Shown: positions 1 to 9,206, counted from the first letter of the stretch. The stretch: 64,000 bases of DNA from Nocardia bovistercoris (GCF_015674855.1 NZ_JADMLG010000003.1:561917-625916); one strand, 5' to 3'. Translations and numbers: made by a program. Notes: generated by a model not told the origin, from the letters alone.

Positions 1-533
1 GGTTGCCAGGGCAGGACACGGCCGAGCTGTTCTTCGACGACGTCCGGATTCCGGCGAAGAACGTACTCGGCGAGGTGGGCCGCGGACTCCGCCATCTCAT
101 GAGCCACCTCCCCCGCGAACGCCTCGGGGTCAGCGCGGGCGCGATCGCGGTGTCGCGCGCGATCTTCGACGAGACCCGGCGCTACTGCTTCGAACGCCAC
201 GCCTTCGGCCGCCCGATCGGCGACAACCAGCACGTCCGCTTCGAACTCGCCGAGATGGACACCGAGCTGGACATCGCGCAGGCCTACGTCGACCGGTCGG
301 TGCTCGCCTACAACGCGGGAAAACTCAGCCCCGTCGACGCCGCCAAAGGCAAGTGGTACCTCAGCGAACTACAGAAACGCGTTATCGACCGCTGCCTACA
401 ACTGCACGGCGGATACGGGTACATGGTGGAGTACCCCGTCGCCCGCGCCTACGTCGACACCCGGATCCAGACGATCTACGGGGGGACCACCGAAATCATG
501 AAGGAGATCATCGGACGCGAGTTCTCGGGATAG
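1..533 (+). CDS. Acyl-CoA dehydrogenase, C-terminal part (cut by window edge)
   Basis: Partial gene: the open frame (codons from base 3) runs in from the left edge, so the start lies outside the window. The visible 176 residues are the C-terminal half of a flavin-dependent acyl-CoA dehydrogenase, which introduces a 2,3-double bond into acyl-CoA thioesters. Evidence is the helical C-terminal domain with FGRPIGDNQHVRF, the LQLHGGYGYMVEYPVARAY segment and the YGGTTEIMKEIIGREF end, which fit the FAD/dimer-contact and terminal motifs of the family. It converges on the FAD oxidoreductase, with a perfect hairpin between them. The substrate cannot be read from this part. Confidence 0.93.
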   Translation, partial: LPGQDTAELFFDDVRIPAKNVLGEVGRGLRHLMSHLPRERLGVSAGAIAVSRAIFDETRRYCFERHAFGRPIGDNQHVRFELAEMDTELDIAQAYVDRSVLAYNAGKLSPVDAAKGKWYLSELQKRVIDRCLQLHGGYGYMVEYPVARAYVDTRIQTIYGGTTEIMKEIIGREFSG

Positions 534-572
534 CCGAAGTCTCTCCGAAACCGGCCACAGCACGCATGTGAC

Positions 573-608
573 GCATATGGCCCCCGCCACGTGGCGGGGG
601 CCATATGC
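573..608. terminator. Perfect 18-bp inverted repeat between convergent genes
   Basis: Bases 573-590 and 591-608 are exact reverse complements (arm GCATATGGCCCCCGCCAC), with no spacer. RNA from either strand could fold into a strong GC-rich hairpin. No T-tract follows. The position between two converging genes fits a bidirectional terminator; a protein-binding palindrome is also possible. Confidence 0.7.
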
Positions 609-752
609 ATTCCCTGACAAGAACCTCGCAGGTCCGGAGACTCACACACAGGCAACCGCGCAGCCGCGTCCCAGCGAGACGGCCCGTGAACGACGGCCTC
701 CGCGGCGGCCGCGAGGCGGCCGCCGTAGGTGCGCAACGAATTCGGGCACAGA

Positions 753-2486
753 TCAGTCCACGCCCGCGGGCCACGGGTCGTTCTGCCCGCTGGTGAACGG
801 ATTCTTCTTCAGATCCCGCTCGCGGGCGAGCCGCGCCCGCACCTTCCCCAGCCTGCCGCCTTTGTCCTCGAGCTTGAATTCCCTGAGCATCGTCCGCGCG
901 GCGTTCTGCCCCGGCATACCGCTGATGCCCGCCACCGGGTGAGTGCCGGAACCGGTGAGGAAGAGCCCGGGAACCGGCGTCTTGTAGCCCGCGAAACCCA
1001 CCACCGGCTTGTTCGGCCCGAACCGGCTGATCGTGGGGTCGACGTGATAGACGCTCCCGTCGATCGCCCAGAAGCGTTCCTCGATGTCGGGCAGGGCCAG
1101 CGGGCGTCGGGCGACCTCGAGCGACTCCACGCCCTTGTAGTACTGCTCGGCATCCCTGAGCACGCTGTCGGTGATCTTCTTACGGGCGGCATCCCAGCCT
1201 TCCTCGGGAATCGAGGGTGTCAGGCCGGTCCAGAACCACCACAAATCCTTGCCATCGGGCGACATCGACGGATCGAAGGCATTCGTCACCTGAGCCAACC
1301 CCGGAATCGCGTCCGGCACCTGGCCGCGCACACACGATCGCGCGGCTTCCATGGCCTGATCGAAGGTGTGGTAGCAGTTGCAGGCGAGTCGCAGATCGAT
1401 GCCGTCGCCGCGCCACTTCTCGTGCTTGGACATGTCGATGCGACCCGAGAGGGCGACGTTGAGTTTGTAGTCCGCGATACCCCGCTTCTTGGTCGGAATG
1501 TGGTCGGCGGCGTTCTGCTGTTTGCGGGTCAGCACGCCTGCGGGCAGCAGCCGGGTCAGCGTGGTGCGCGGGCTCATGGCCGTCAGCACGCCGCGCCGCG
1601 CGACGATTTCGCGACCGCCCGCCAGCCGGACGCCGGTGCAGCGCTCCCCGGTCATCACGAGCTGCTCGACCGGACTGCTGGTGAACACCCGGCCACCGTT
1701 CGATTCGATACTGGCGATGAGCGCCTTCGGCAGCGACCCCGTCCCGCCGTGGAACATCGCCACGCCGTAGCGCGAAAGCACACCGAGGTAGATCAGCGAC
1801 CATCCCGACAGATCGGCGTCGAAGGGCATGAAGGGCAGGGAGGTGAGCAGCGGAGCACGAATCATGTCGTGTTCGAAGCTCTCCTCGATCGCCTCGGCCT
1901 GCGAACTGGCCATCCAGCGACCGATGTTCACCAACTGCCGGTAATTCTTCGCGGTCGCCTTCAGCGCCTTGAACACCTTCGTCAGCTCGGGGCGCGTGAC
2001 ATTCGTCTGCATCATCGGCAGCCCGATCGCGACCGCGGCATCGATGACCTCGTACAGCTCGAGCAGCGCGGTCGCGTCCCGCTGGGAGAAACGCCGCAGT
2101 TCGTCCGCCGTCTTCCTCGGATCCCGCCACAGCCCCAGCGACGAACCGTCCGCGGCCAGCTGGAAATGCGCCGGATCGATGACCGTCTGCTTGAGCCCGA
2201 ACCTACGTGCCAGCCCGAGGTCGTCGTTGATCGTGGTCGTCCGGAACAGCGACGCCTGGATCGACGCCTCGTTGATCGTGTACTCCGGCGCCTCGGGAGC
2301 GAACGAGTTCGTCGAGGTCATTCCGCCCGCGGTCGGCGACGCTTCGACGACAACGACGTCGAGCCCCGCCTGGGCGAGGTACGCGGCGGCGACGAGACCG
2401 TTGTGGCCGGAACCGACCACAACGACATCCGCGCTCTGCGGAATCTGGTCCTGCACGGCAGTCACGGGTGTTCGACGAGGTGGCAT
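753..2486 (-). CDS. Phytoene desaturase-like NAD(P)/FAD-dependent oxidoreductase
   Basis: A 577-residue flavoprotein. The N-terminal Rossmann motif DVVVVGSGHNGLVAAAYLAQAG binds the FAD dinucleotide. The C-terminal LFLTGSGTHPVAGISGMPG segment is the second FAD-contact region typical of carotenoid desaturases, isomerases and the PYROXD2 group. The frame is open further upstream, but the ATG at 2486 is chosen because AGGAGGG (2494-2500) lies 7 bases before it. Substrate is unknown: no carotenoid genes are nearby, so a carotenoid role is not supported by context. It is monocistronic, with an AT-rich promoter just upstream and a hairpin downstream. Confidence 0.85.
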   Translation of the reverse strand: MPPRRTPVTAVQDQIPQSADVVVVGSGHNGLVAAAYLAQAGLDVVVVEASPTAGGMTSTNSFAPEAPEYTINEASIQASLFRTTTINDDLGLARRFGLKQTVIDPAHFQLAADGSSLGLWRDPRKTADELRRFSQRDATALLELYEVIDAAVAIGLPMMQTNVTRPELTKVFKALKATAKNYRQLVNIGRWMASSQAEAIEESFEHDMIRAPLLTSLPFMPFDADLSGWSLIYLGVLSRYGVAMFHGGTGSLPKALIASIESNGGRVFTSSPVEQLVMTGERCTGVRLAGGREIVARRGVLTAMSPRTTLTRLLPAGVLTRKQQNAADHIPTKKRGIADYKLNVALSGRIDMSKHEKWRGDGIDLRLACNCYHTFDQAMEAARSCVRGQVPDAIPGLAQVTNAFDPSMSPDGKDLWWFWTGLTPSIPEEGWDAARKKITDSVLRDAEQYYKGVESLEVARRPLALPDIEERFWAIDGSVYHVDPTISRFGPNKPVVGFAGYKTPVPGLFLTGSGTHPVAGISGMPGQNAARTMLREFKLEDKGGRLGKVRARLARERDLKKNPFTSGQNDPWPAGVD

Positions 2487-2509
2487 GGACCATCCCTCCT
2501 GAGCGACAT

Positions 2510-2548
2510 TGGTTAATCTATAATAGAAAAAAATGAGTGGTTTGAAAA
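2510..2548 (-). promoter_or_regulatory. AT-rich promoter of the FAD oxidoreductase
   Basis: On the minus strand TTTTCA (2548-2543) and TATTAT (2525-2520) are separated by 17 bases, a good -35/-10 pair. They lie about 20 bases upstream of the AGGAGGG ribosome site. The stretch is very A/T-rich compared with its surroundings. Confidence 0.5.
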
Positions 2549-2926
2549 GCCCGAACAACAGGAGGGGGGAATGGTCTCGAGATCCGAGGCAGACCGGGAA
2601 GGGTCGGCCCGATATCGGCGGGTGAGTTCAGTCAGCGCGCGCGGCCCGGATGATCGACAGGTCTCCGCCGCTGCCTGACCACTACCGCTCCCACGCGAGG
2701 TGAGCCTCGCTTGCGCGGAGGCCACCGCGGATCGCGGCTCTCGGGGAAGTCGTTGCTGAGCGCTGCCGCTCCACCGCGGCGCCCAGACCGCCCTTTTCGC
2801 CGAACGATGACAAGTACGACATCGCCGTTACCATTCGGTCTCGATACGGTCGAGCGACACCGACGTTCACCATCGCGCCGCGGTGGCCTTGCCCGTCGGG
2901 ACGCAGCAGAGGGCTTGGAGGTTTTT
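2549..2926. other. Intergenic stretch, no gene supported
   Basis: This divergent region separates the minus-strand FAD oxidoreductase and the plus-strand DUF1330-like gene. An open frame continuous with the latter reaches back to 2711, but its extra 72 residues are Arg/Pro/Ser-rich and have no domain, so they are not taken as coding. TTGGAGG at 2915-2921 is the ribosome site of the downstream gene. Confidence 0.4.
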
Positions 2927-3232
2927 GTGAGACAAGCAACGATTGTCGTCGAGGGCGTCTTCCGAGACGGATACGAGGAACATTTCGCCGAGTACTCCCG
3001 CAGGGTACGCGGGTACCTCGACCGTCACGGCGCGCTGGTGATCCGACGACAACGCGTCGAGAAGTCTCTATACGGGACAACTGCGATCGATCTCGTCATG
3101 ATCATCGACCTCCCGTCCACCGAGATCGCGGAACGCATCTTCTTCGAGCCCGAGTATCTTGCTCTTATTCCGTTGAGAGACAAAGTATTCGCGGACTTCA
3201 GAATGTATCTGGCCACCTACGGGGACATCTGA
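2927..3232 (+). CDS. DUF1330-like small protein
   Basis: A 101-residue protein. The GTG start at 2927 is preferred over the longer frame from 2711 because TTGGAGG sits 5 bases upstream and the remaining length matches the DUF1330 family (about 95 residues). Visible features are the opening beta strand (ATIVVEGVFRD), a helix with YEEHFAEYSRRVRGYLDRHG, and the later strand and helix with EYLALIPLRDKVFADFRMYLATYG, consistent with a ferredoxin-like alpha/beta fold. The family has no firm biochemical role. It is transcribed alone. Confidence 0.6.
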   Translation: MRQATIVVEGVFRDGYEEHFAEYSRRVRGYLDRHGALVIRRQRVEKSLYGTTAIDLVMIIDLPSTEIAERIFFEPEYLALIPLRDKVFADFRMYLATYGDI

Positions 3233-3698
3233 CACCTCTCCACACCGGTTTGTCGCCACCGAGCCGACCGGCAGACGGTTTGGCGTACGCAGCGGCCAGC
3301 CGTTTTTCGCACACCGGGTCACATATGTTGCGAATCCTATTGGCACACAGCATGATGCTGTCTGTGCGCCTCGACCGATTCATTTTGATCTGCACTGGAA
3401 TCGCCGTTGCCGCGGTCAGTCTCGGCTTCCTCATGGTCGGGATCGACGGCGCGGACAAACTGGGCAGTGCAATCCCCTGTCATGATGGTCGCGTCATTGT
3501 GCGTCAGCTGCTGTAGCCCTATTTGGATTCTGCGCGTGGTTCGTGACTTCCGATCACCGATTACCCCCTGAGGCGTCCGAGGCACCGGCTCAGCAGACGC
3601 TCCGGCACGCTCGACTGTCGAAGTTCGACGCTGCTCCGAGCAGCCATGCTTCGAGCCTGTCCGGTCTGTGACTTCTTGCGAGAGCGGGTCACGAAGTG
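3233..3698. other. Convergent intergenic region, possible small membrane ORF
   Basis: This gap separates the DUF1330-like gene from the LuxR gene that reads towards it. A plus-strand frame from an ATG at 3352 to 3516 would encode 54 residues with one hydrophobic span (FILICTGIAVAAVSLGFLMVG). It has no ribosome-binding site and no recognisable relatives, so it is not called as a gene. No strong terminator was seen. Confidence 0.25.
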
Positions 3699-5060
3699 TC
3701 ATGGGCTGTGGTCCACCAGCGCGGCGAGCCCCGCACGACTGCTGATTCCGGTGCGTTGCGAAGCCCGGAACAGATGTCCCTCCACGGTTCGGATCGAGGT
3801 GACGAGTTGTTCGGCGATCTGGCGGTTGGTCAGTCCCGCGGCGACCAGGGCGATCACTTCGCGTTGCCGCGCGGTCAGCGGGCAGGGACATCGCAGCGCG
3901 CGTAGTGCGGGTGTGGCGGCTCCGGTCGATGCGGAGAGTCGTTCGGCCGACGCCGCCGCGGTCAGCGCGGCGCCGCGAAGACCACGGTCTCGCAACAGGT
4001 TCGATGCTTGCGCGAAGGTGTCGGCCGCGGCGATCCGGTCACCGAACTGCTCATAGCGACCGGCGGCCTCGCACAGACCGTCGCAGTCGCCGTTCTTCGA
4101 ACTGGTGGCGTGCAGCGTGGCCGCCGCGACCCGTGGTCCTTCGACGATCGCCGCGAGTTCGGTGAGGCGTTGCGCTTGGTTGTGGTCGCCGAACTGGGCC
4201 GCGGTTTGGCGGCACAGCACTTCGTGGGCGAAGAAGCATTGCCCGCGAGCTGTTTCGGCGGCCTCGTTTTCCAGCGCGGCCAGGCGATTTTCGCCGGGCG
4301 GTCCCACCATCATGTCCTTGATCACGGCAGCGAGCACCGCCATGGCCACTCGTTCTCGCGGTGACTTGGCCGATGCCGCCGGCATGGTGGTCATCTCGTA
4401 TGCCTCGCGGAAGCGTTGCGTGTCGATCAACCCACCGACGTGCGCCCAGTGGGCCCGATACCCGCCCCCTGCCGCGACGGCGTGTCGCGCGAGGCGTTCG
4501 GCGGTGATCGGATCCGACAGTCGCAGCGCGGCGCGGGCGGCGTCGATCAGCAGGTCGCTGTCGGGTGCGAGATCGGATCCACACATGAGCACAGCTCGCC
4601 GGACCAGCATGATCGGCGCGGGAGCGTTGTCGTGGACTTCCAACTCGCGTGCGACCTTGCTGCGCAGCTCCTGTAACCGGGTGGGAAGGCTGCGTGCGCG
4701 GCGTACTTCCCCGAGCAGCGGGTGCGCCAGCCGCGCTACCGCGGGCGCCGCGTCGGTGTCGAGGACGATCACCCCGGCTCGGTGGGCGGCTAATGGCACC
4801 GACTGCGCGGATCGGGTGCCAACGAACCAACGGCACCGCCGCCCTCGGCCCTGCCAGTATGCGAAAACTTCCCGGGCGAGACGCGTTTTGCCGACACCGG
4901 CCGGACCCGAAAGGACCGAACCGCGGGCTGCGGGAGCAGTGGATTCCCGCAGCCGGTCCAGTTCCTCGGTCCGCCCGATCAGCGGCCACGGGGCCACCAT
5001 GGCCTCAGAATAATCGCTGGTAGCCGACGGTGGGGCGAAGTGGCCGATGCCCATTGTCAT
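3699..5060 (-). CDS. LuxR-family regulator with an internally deleted ATPase domain
   Basis: A 453-residue regulator. The N-terminus has GRTEELDRL and the Walker A loop GPAGVGKT (about residues 52-59). The C-terminus is a LuxR HTH: LTARQREVIALVAAGLTNRQIAEQL then RTVEGHLFRASQRTG (about 390-450). Large ATP-binding LuxR regulators usually have 800-950 residues. Here the chain passes within about 40 residues of Walker A straight into VARLAHPLLGEVRR, which in full-length relatives lies after the whole ATPase and winged-helix region. Walker B and the sensor motifs are therefore missing, although the frame is intact. ATP-driven control is doubtful. Its start overlaps the stop of the small upstream gene (ATGA), so the two are translationally coupled. 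Confidence 0.8.
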   Translation of the reverse strand: MTMGIGHFAPPSATSDYSEAMVAPWPLIGRTEELDRLRESTAPAARGSVLSGPAGVGKTRLAREVFAYWQGRGRRCRWFVGTRSAQSVPLAAHRAGVIVLDTDAAPAVARLAHPLLGEVRRARSLPTRLQELRSKVARELEVHDNAPAPIMLVRRAVLMCGSDLAPDSDLLIDAARAALRLSDPITAERLARHAVAAGGGYRAHWAHVGGLIDTQRFREAYEMTTMPAASAKSPRERVAMAVLAAVIKDMMVGPPGENRLAALENEAAETARGQCFFAHEVLCRQTAAQFGDHNQAQRLTELAAIVEGPRVAAATLHATSSKNGDCDGLCEAAGRYEQFGDRIAAADTFAQASNLLRDRGLRGAALTAAASAERLSASTGAATPALRALRCPCPLTARQREVIALVAAGLTNRQIAEQLVTSIRTVEGHLFRASQRTGISSRAGLAALVDHSP

Positions 5061-5260
5061 CGCCGCCCACGATCGCGGATCGCGGCCGGCTTCACCTCGG
5101 CCATCGTCAGTACCGACCCCACCGCCGCCACGTCCAGGGCCAGGACCTGCGCGATAACCTCATCATCCACCCCTGCGGCGCGGAGCCGCAGTGCCTCCGC
5201 GTAAGGGAACGGCAGCCGATCGATCGCCCACCGATCCCGCTCGTCCTCGCTCATGCCCAA
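5057..5260 (-). CDS. Small helical protein coupled to the LuxR regulator
   Basis: A 67-residue protein (TTG start at 5260; the ATG at 5254 is an alternative). GGGAAAGGT at 5266-5274 lies 5 bases before the TTG. The sequence PYAEALRLRAAGVDDEVIAQVLALDVAAVGSVLTMAEVK reads as a helix-turn-helix-like core resembling sigma region 4 and small actinobacterial proteins of unknown role. Its TGA overlaps the ATG of the LuxR gene, so the pair is probably co-translated and may act in the same regulatory step. That link is inferred from gene order only. Confidence 0.55.
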   Translation of the reverse strand: MGMSEDERDRWAIDRLPFPYAEALRLRAAGVDDEVIAQVLALDVAAVGSVLTMAEVKPAAIRDRGRR

Positions 5261-5388
5261 CCACGACCTTTCCCACCGTCCATGCTCGGTAGCGCAGGAT
5301 CAAGGCCCTGCCACCACGGACGGTGTGGACCGGGACCGGCCCTGAAACCAGTCTCGGCCCGGCTCGGCCGACCGGCTGAAGTAGCCGC

Positions 5389-6710
5389 CTACCCCAACCG
5401 CGCCGCCGGTACCGCACCCATGCACCGCGTGGTGCCGACAGCTTCGGTTCTCGCGGATCCCGCTTCCTCGAGTTCGGCGATCAGGTCACCCGCCTGCGCG
5501 TCACGCCGGATGGTGACACCGAGTCGCGCGGCGGCTTCCCGGTAGCCGACATTCGTCAACAAACGCTGCGTCGCCGTTGCGATCTTGCGCGGGGATGCCT
5601 TCCTGGACAACGTGATTCCGGCGCCGCGCGTGCTGACCCTGACCGCGTTGTCGGCCTGATCCCGGCCGTGTGGCAGCGCCAGGATGGGGACGCCCGCGGC
5701 GAGGGCGCGGACGACCGTGCCGTGCCCGGCGTGGGTGATGACCGCGTTCGCGTGCGCGAGGACGTGCGAATGCGGTGCGGTCGCGACGATTTCGACATTG
5801 CCCGGCGCCGTCAGAGCCGCGGGATCGATGGCGGGTCCGGTGGTGACGTACCCGCGCACCGGCAGTGCCGCGAGAGCGTCGATGACGCGCTGCAGGCAAC
5901 TCGTCTGGTCCTGGAATGTCGACGACAAAGCCACCAGGACCAGCGGCTCATCCCCCGCCGGGGGCGTCCACGACGCGCCGGTCGTCCACGCGGGATCATC
6001 GAGGACAGCGCCGACGTAGCGGACGTGCGCGGGCATCCGCGCTGGGAGTCGAACTCCGCCGAGGTGAGGACGAGGTGCTTTCGGGCGAGGTGCACCTGAT
6101 CGAAGAACTCCTCGACCGGCGGCAGGCCGTATGACGCGCGCAGCGAGTTCAGCGCGGGCACCCCTTTGTTCCACTGCCCGAGCGTCATCGTCCGTACGGC
6201 CAGATCACGCAACCTGCCGACCGGTCCACGAGCGGGCCGCAACCCGAGTCCCGAAGGCGGCATTCCCGGTACCGGGAGCAGGTAGGTGTTCGGGAACGGC
6301 ACGTCGAACGGGACACCGCGCGCTTGCGCCGCCACCATCGCGCCGATGGCGAAGAACGAACAGACCGCCAGATCGGGGTGCACCGCGTCCAAGGCGGCGG
6401 CCATATCCTTCGCGTATCCCGGGGCGGGACCGGCGAACTGCTCATCGAGGAGCATGCGGAACAGCTCGAACGGATTGCCGCATTCCCAATCCCGGTATCG
6501 GGCGTCCTCCGGTCGACGCGAGGCGCTGCTCGGGGCCGCGGTCCATTCCAGGTAGGTGGCACCCGTGTCGCGCACCTCCGCGGCCATCGACTCGTCGGCG
6601 AGCACCGTCACGCGATGACCACGCTGGACGAGGCGGCGCACCATGCCGAGTTCGGGAGGCACGGTGCCTCCCCCGTCGACGAGAGCGAACAGGTATGTAC
6701 GAGCGTTCAT
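5389..6710 (-). pseudogene. GT1/MGT-type glycosyltransferase with one frameshift
   Basis: Two overlapping minus-strand frames together make one glycosyltransferase of about 440 residues. The N-terminal half begins MNARTYLFALVDGGGTVPPELG (6710) and runs to LVLTSAEFDSQ. The second frame takes over at about RMPAHVRYVGAVLDDPAW and carries the family's nucleotide-sugar site THAGHGTVVRALAAGVPILALPHGRDQADN. The shift falls near 6035-6050 and a one-base indel restores a full protein. It is either a recent pseudogene or a sequence error. The ATG at 6710 overlaps the TGA of the upstream TetR gene (ATGA), so both form one operon under the operator at 7301-7338. Likely role if intact: transfer of a sugar from an NDP-sugar to a small lipophilic acceptor. 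Confidence 0.8.
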
Positions 6711-7300
6711 TTCGTGATTCCTCTCAGGACACCCGCGACGAGGTCGGCCATGGTCTTCTCGGTTTCGGCGCGGTCGCGTCGAAGGTCTCGGCGGAGCAGC
6801 TTCCACACGTAGACGTCGGTGGCGGCGTGCAAGACGTCCAGGTAGTGCTCACGATCGCCGGGCTCGGTGGGCAACCCGTCGCCGAACATCGCCACCAGCC
6901 ACTTCCGATGTCCTGCCCGCGCCACGTCCATCTGGGCGGCCAACTCGGGGAAACGGTCCGCCGACATCGCCCAGCGCACGTTGGCATCGCCGATCCGCTC
7001 GTAGTCGCCGACGAGGGCGGCGATCGCGCCCTCGATATCACCCGGGCGCGCCGCGTTGCGCGCGCTGTCGCCCTGCGCCGCCAGCGCCTCCGCGACCCCG
7101 AGAACCACCCCGGCCTTGGATTCGAAGTGGTTGAGCACGGTCTGATGCGACACCCCGGAGGCCTTCGCCACGGCCGCGAGGGTCACGTCCTCGAAAGCCT
7201 TGTCCAGGAACAGTTCCTGCGCGGCGGCCAGGATTCGGGCCCGCGTGGCGATCGTATTCTCGGCCCGGCCGGACTGGGTGTAACTACGTGTCGTTTTCAT
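6707..7300 (-). CDS. TetR-family repressor of the glycosyltransferase operon
   Basis: A 197-residue regulator. The N-terminal HTH reads ATRARILAAAQELFLDKAFEDVTLAAVAKASGVSHQTVLNHF, the TetR DNA-binding fold; the rest is a helical ligand/dimer domain. The start MKTTRSYTQSG at 7300 is set by the position of the inverted repeat directly upstream; the frame stays open far upstream but without domain content. It is first in a two-gene operon with the glycosyltransferase. It probably represses its own promoter and is released by a substrate of the transferase, by analogy with TetR/transferase pairs. Confidence 0.88.
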   Translation of the reverse strand: MKTTRSYTQSGRAENTIATRARILAAAQELFLDKAFEDVTLAAVAKASGVSHQTVLNHFESKAGVVLGVAEALAAQGDSARNAARPGDIEGAIAALVGDYERIGDANVRWAMSADRFPELAAQMDVARAGHRKWLVAMFGDGLPTEPGDREHYLDVLHAATDVYVWKLLRRDLRRDRAETEKTMADLVAGVLRGITK

Positions 7301-7338
7301 TTGACTGACACTCAACCATTGGCTTGAGTGTCGGTCAA
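7301..7338. promoter_or_regulatory. TetR operator, 15-bp inverted repeat
   Basis: TTGACTGACACTCAA (7301-7315) and TTGAGTGTCGGTCAA (7324-7338) are reverse complements at 14 of 15 positions, separated by 8 bases. The repeat abuts the ATG of the TetR gene at 7300, the usual place for an autoregulatory TetR operator. Confidence 0.8.
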
Positions 7339-7868
7339 GCGAAATTTGTCGACACGCCGCGCGCGACACAGCGAAGAGCGACCCGGCCGACGAAGCCCTC
7401 CCGTTCGAACCGCGTCGCATCGACCTCGCGTCGATCAACCGAGCCCGCCGCCGCTTCGTCGCGAGCCGAACGGTATTGAAACGCTCGTTCCATGACCGTC
7501 GCGGGGACTTCGCATTTGCTCGTCTACGATGACAGCGGCGTCGTCCGGGGGCGACGATGACGGGGATCGAATTGTTGTCGCGAAGGGGTGGTGTCGCGGC
7601 GCTCGTCACGAGTGAGCGGAAAAGTGAGCGCTTGTGACATTTTCTGGGAACTCGGTGTGAATCTGCCGACAGAGTTCTGAATAGTTGCAGGTCACAGCGC
7701 TGCGATGGGTCGGTTATTCGGATCTGAAAGCGGAGTAGTAGTCGAGTTACCGCTCGGCTTAGGGTTCTTGCTACGTCGGAGAGCTGTGGTCGACGTGTAT
7801 GGCGTGGAACAGGATTCGGCCTCGTCACCTTGACCGTCGGCGCTCCGGGCGCGGACAGGAGGTCATCG
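7339..7868. other. 530-bp intergenic region upstream of the PucR-type regulator
   Basis: No gene is supported. It holds a direct repeat GTGAGCG at 7612-7618 and 7624-7630 (12 bp start to start), followed by CTTGTGAC, which may bind a regulator. TAGGGT at 7760-7765 fits a TANNNT -10 box about 100 bases before the regulator start. AGGAGGT at 7857-7863 is that gene's ribosome site. Confidence 0.35.
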
Positions 7869-9206
7869 GTGATCACCAAGAATCTGGACCGGACGGCCGG
7901 GCCGAGGTATCGGGCCGATTTCGGGTCGCACACGCACGGGTACGTCATTACGCCGTACCGATTCGACAAGATGTCGCGGGCGATCGTCGACCATGTCGGG
8001 GTACGGGCGCCGGAGTTGCGGTTCACTCCGGCGGGGGTGCCGCGGCGGGAGCTGACGGTGGTGGTTCGGCTCTGCTTGGATTGGACGCTTCGCCGCTTGC
8101 GCGGGGTCGCGGTGCCGGAGTCGACCGATCGGTTGCAGGCGGCGTTGGCGGCGTTGGCCGGTGACGGCGTCGATATCGAGGTGGTGTTGCGCGGGGTCAA
8201 CGCGGGTTTCAAGTTCGGTATGGACATGATGTTCGCGGATCCGCGGACCGCCGATATCGCCGGGGTGCGTACCTTGACCACCACGCTTCTCGATCTGTCG
8301 AAACTGGTGACCGCGAGTGTCGGAGTTTCGTATGTGCGCGAATGTCGTGGCGCCGCGGTCGAGAATCGGGTGGCGACGCACACGTTGACCTCGGCGCTGC
8401 TCAGCGGGCATCCCGCCGCCACGGCGGACGCGTTCGGCGTGCCGGTCGCGCAGCGATACCACGTACTCGCCGTCGCGATACCGCCGCATCCCGACGAGGC
8501 GAACGCGAACTTGAACGGCCAGATCGTTGCCCGGCGCAAATTGCGGCGGGTGCAGGCGGCATTGGCCACGCATACGGAGACGACTCCGCTGGCGCTGCTG
8601 TCGGTGGACGGCGGCACCCTGCTGCTGCCCGATGTCGACGGCGTCGGGATGCCGGTCGAGGAATTGGTGGCGCTGCTGTCGGCGGCGGCGCGGGTGCCGC
8701 TGACCGTGGCCACCGTCGTCGCGGCGACCGCCGAGATACCGCAGCTGGTGCGGCACGCGCACGAACTGCTCGATCTGGCGCAACGGCTGGGGCGGGCGCC
8801 GGGGGTGTACCGGTTCGCGGAGTTGGCGGCGCACTATCAGCTGACCCGTCCCGGATCGACGCGCGACCAGCTCGCCGGGCAGCTGGCGGCCCTCGACGAT
8901 CATCCCGACCTGCTCGAGACGCTGCGCGTGCACCTGACCACCGACGGGCAGCGCAAGGCGACCGCGAAACAGCTGAATGTGCACCCGAATACGGTCGACT
9001 ACCGGTTGCGGCGCATCGGCGAGGTGACCGGGCTCGACCCCGGTGATCCCACCAGTCTGTGGTATCTGCGTTCGGCGATGATCGTGCGCGAGGCCACGCC
9101 GGCATCCGCTCGCACCTGCCGTTGCGGGGCCGCGGAAAACGGCGGGCGACGCGCGGCGGAGGCGGTATCGTCACCCTCCGGTGCGGATGATGATCCGCGA
9201 CCATGA
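7869..9206 (+). CDS. PucR/CdaR-type transcriptional regulator
   Basis: A 445-residue regulator. GTG at 7869 is chosen because AGGAGGT ends 5 bases upstream. The N-terminal half is helical. The middle (about residues 160-300) has the pattern of the GGDEF-related domain seen in PucR/CdaR proteins (YHVLAVAIPPHPDEAN and later LLSVDGGTLLLPDVDG). The C-terminus is the HTH_30 domain: RKATAKQLNVHPNTVDYRLRRIGEVTGLDP. No sensory enzyme domain is recognisable. Its TGA overlaps the ATG of the ABC1 kinase gene, so the two are co-translated and the regulator may control that gene. Confidence 0.85.
   Translation: MITKNLDRTAGPRYRADFGSHTHGYVITPYRFDKMSRAIVDHVGVRAPELRFTPAGVPRRELTVVVRLCLDWTLRRLRGVAVPESTDRLQAALAALAGDGVDIEVVLRGVNAGFKFGMDMMFADPRTADIAGVRTLTTTLLDLSKLVTASVGVSYVRECRGAAVENRVATHTLTSALLSGHPAATADAFGVPVAQRYHVLAVAIPPHPDEANANLNGQIVARRKLRRVQAALATHTETTPLALLSVDGGTLLLPDVDGVGMPVEELVALLSAAARVPLTVATVVAATAEIPQLVRHAHELLDLAQRLGRAPGVYRFAELAAHYQLTRPGSTRDQLAGQLAALDDHPDLLETLRVHLTTDGQRKATAKQLNVHPNTVDYRLRRIGEVTGLDPGDPTSLWYLRSAMIVREATPASARTCRCGAAENGGRRAAEAVSSPSGADDDPRP

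Noticed and set aside
573..608. Insertion-sequence end or attachment site
   Set aside because: No matching second end or target duplication was found; the place between converging genes fits a terminator better.
729..2516. Long plus-strand frame of 595 residues
   Set aside because: It is the reverse-strand shadow of the FAD oxidoreductase; Arg/His-rich and without domains.
7301..8713. Extension of the first TetR frame far upstream (668 residues)
   Set aside because: The added sequence is opposite the PucR-type gene and Arg/Ser-rich; the operator sits at the true start.
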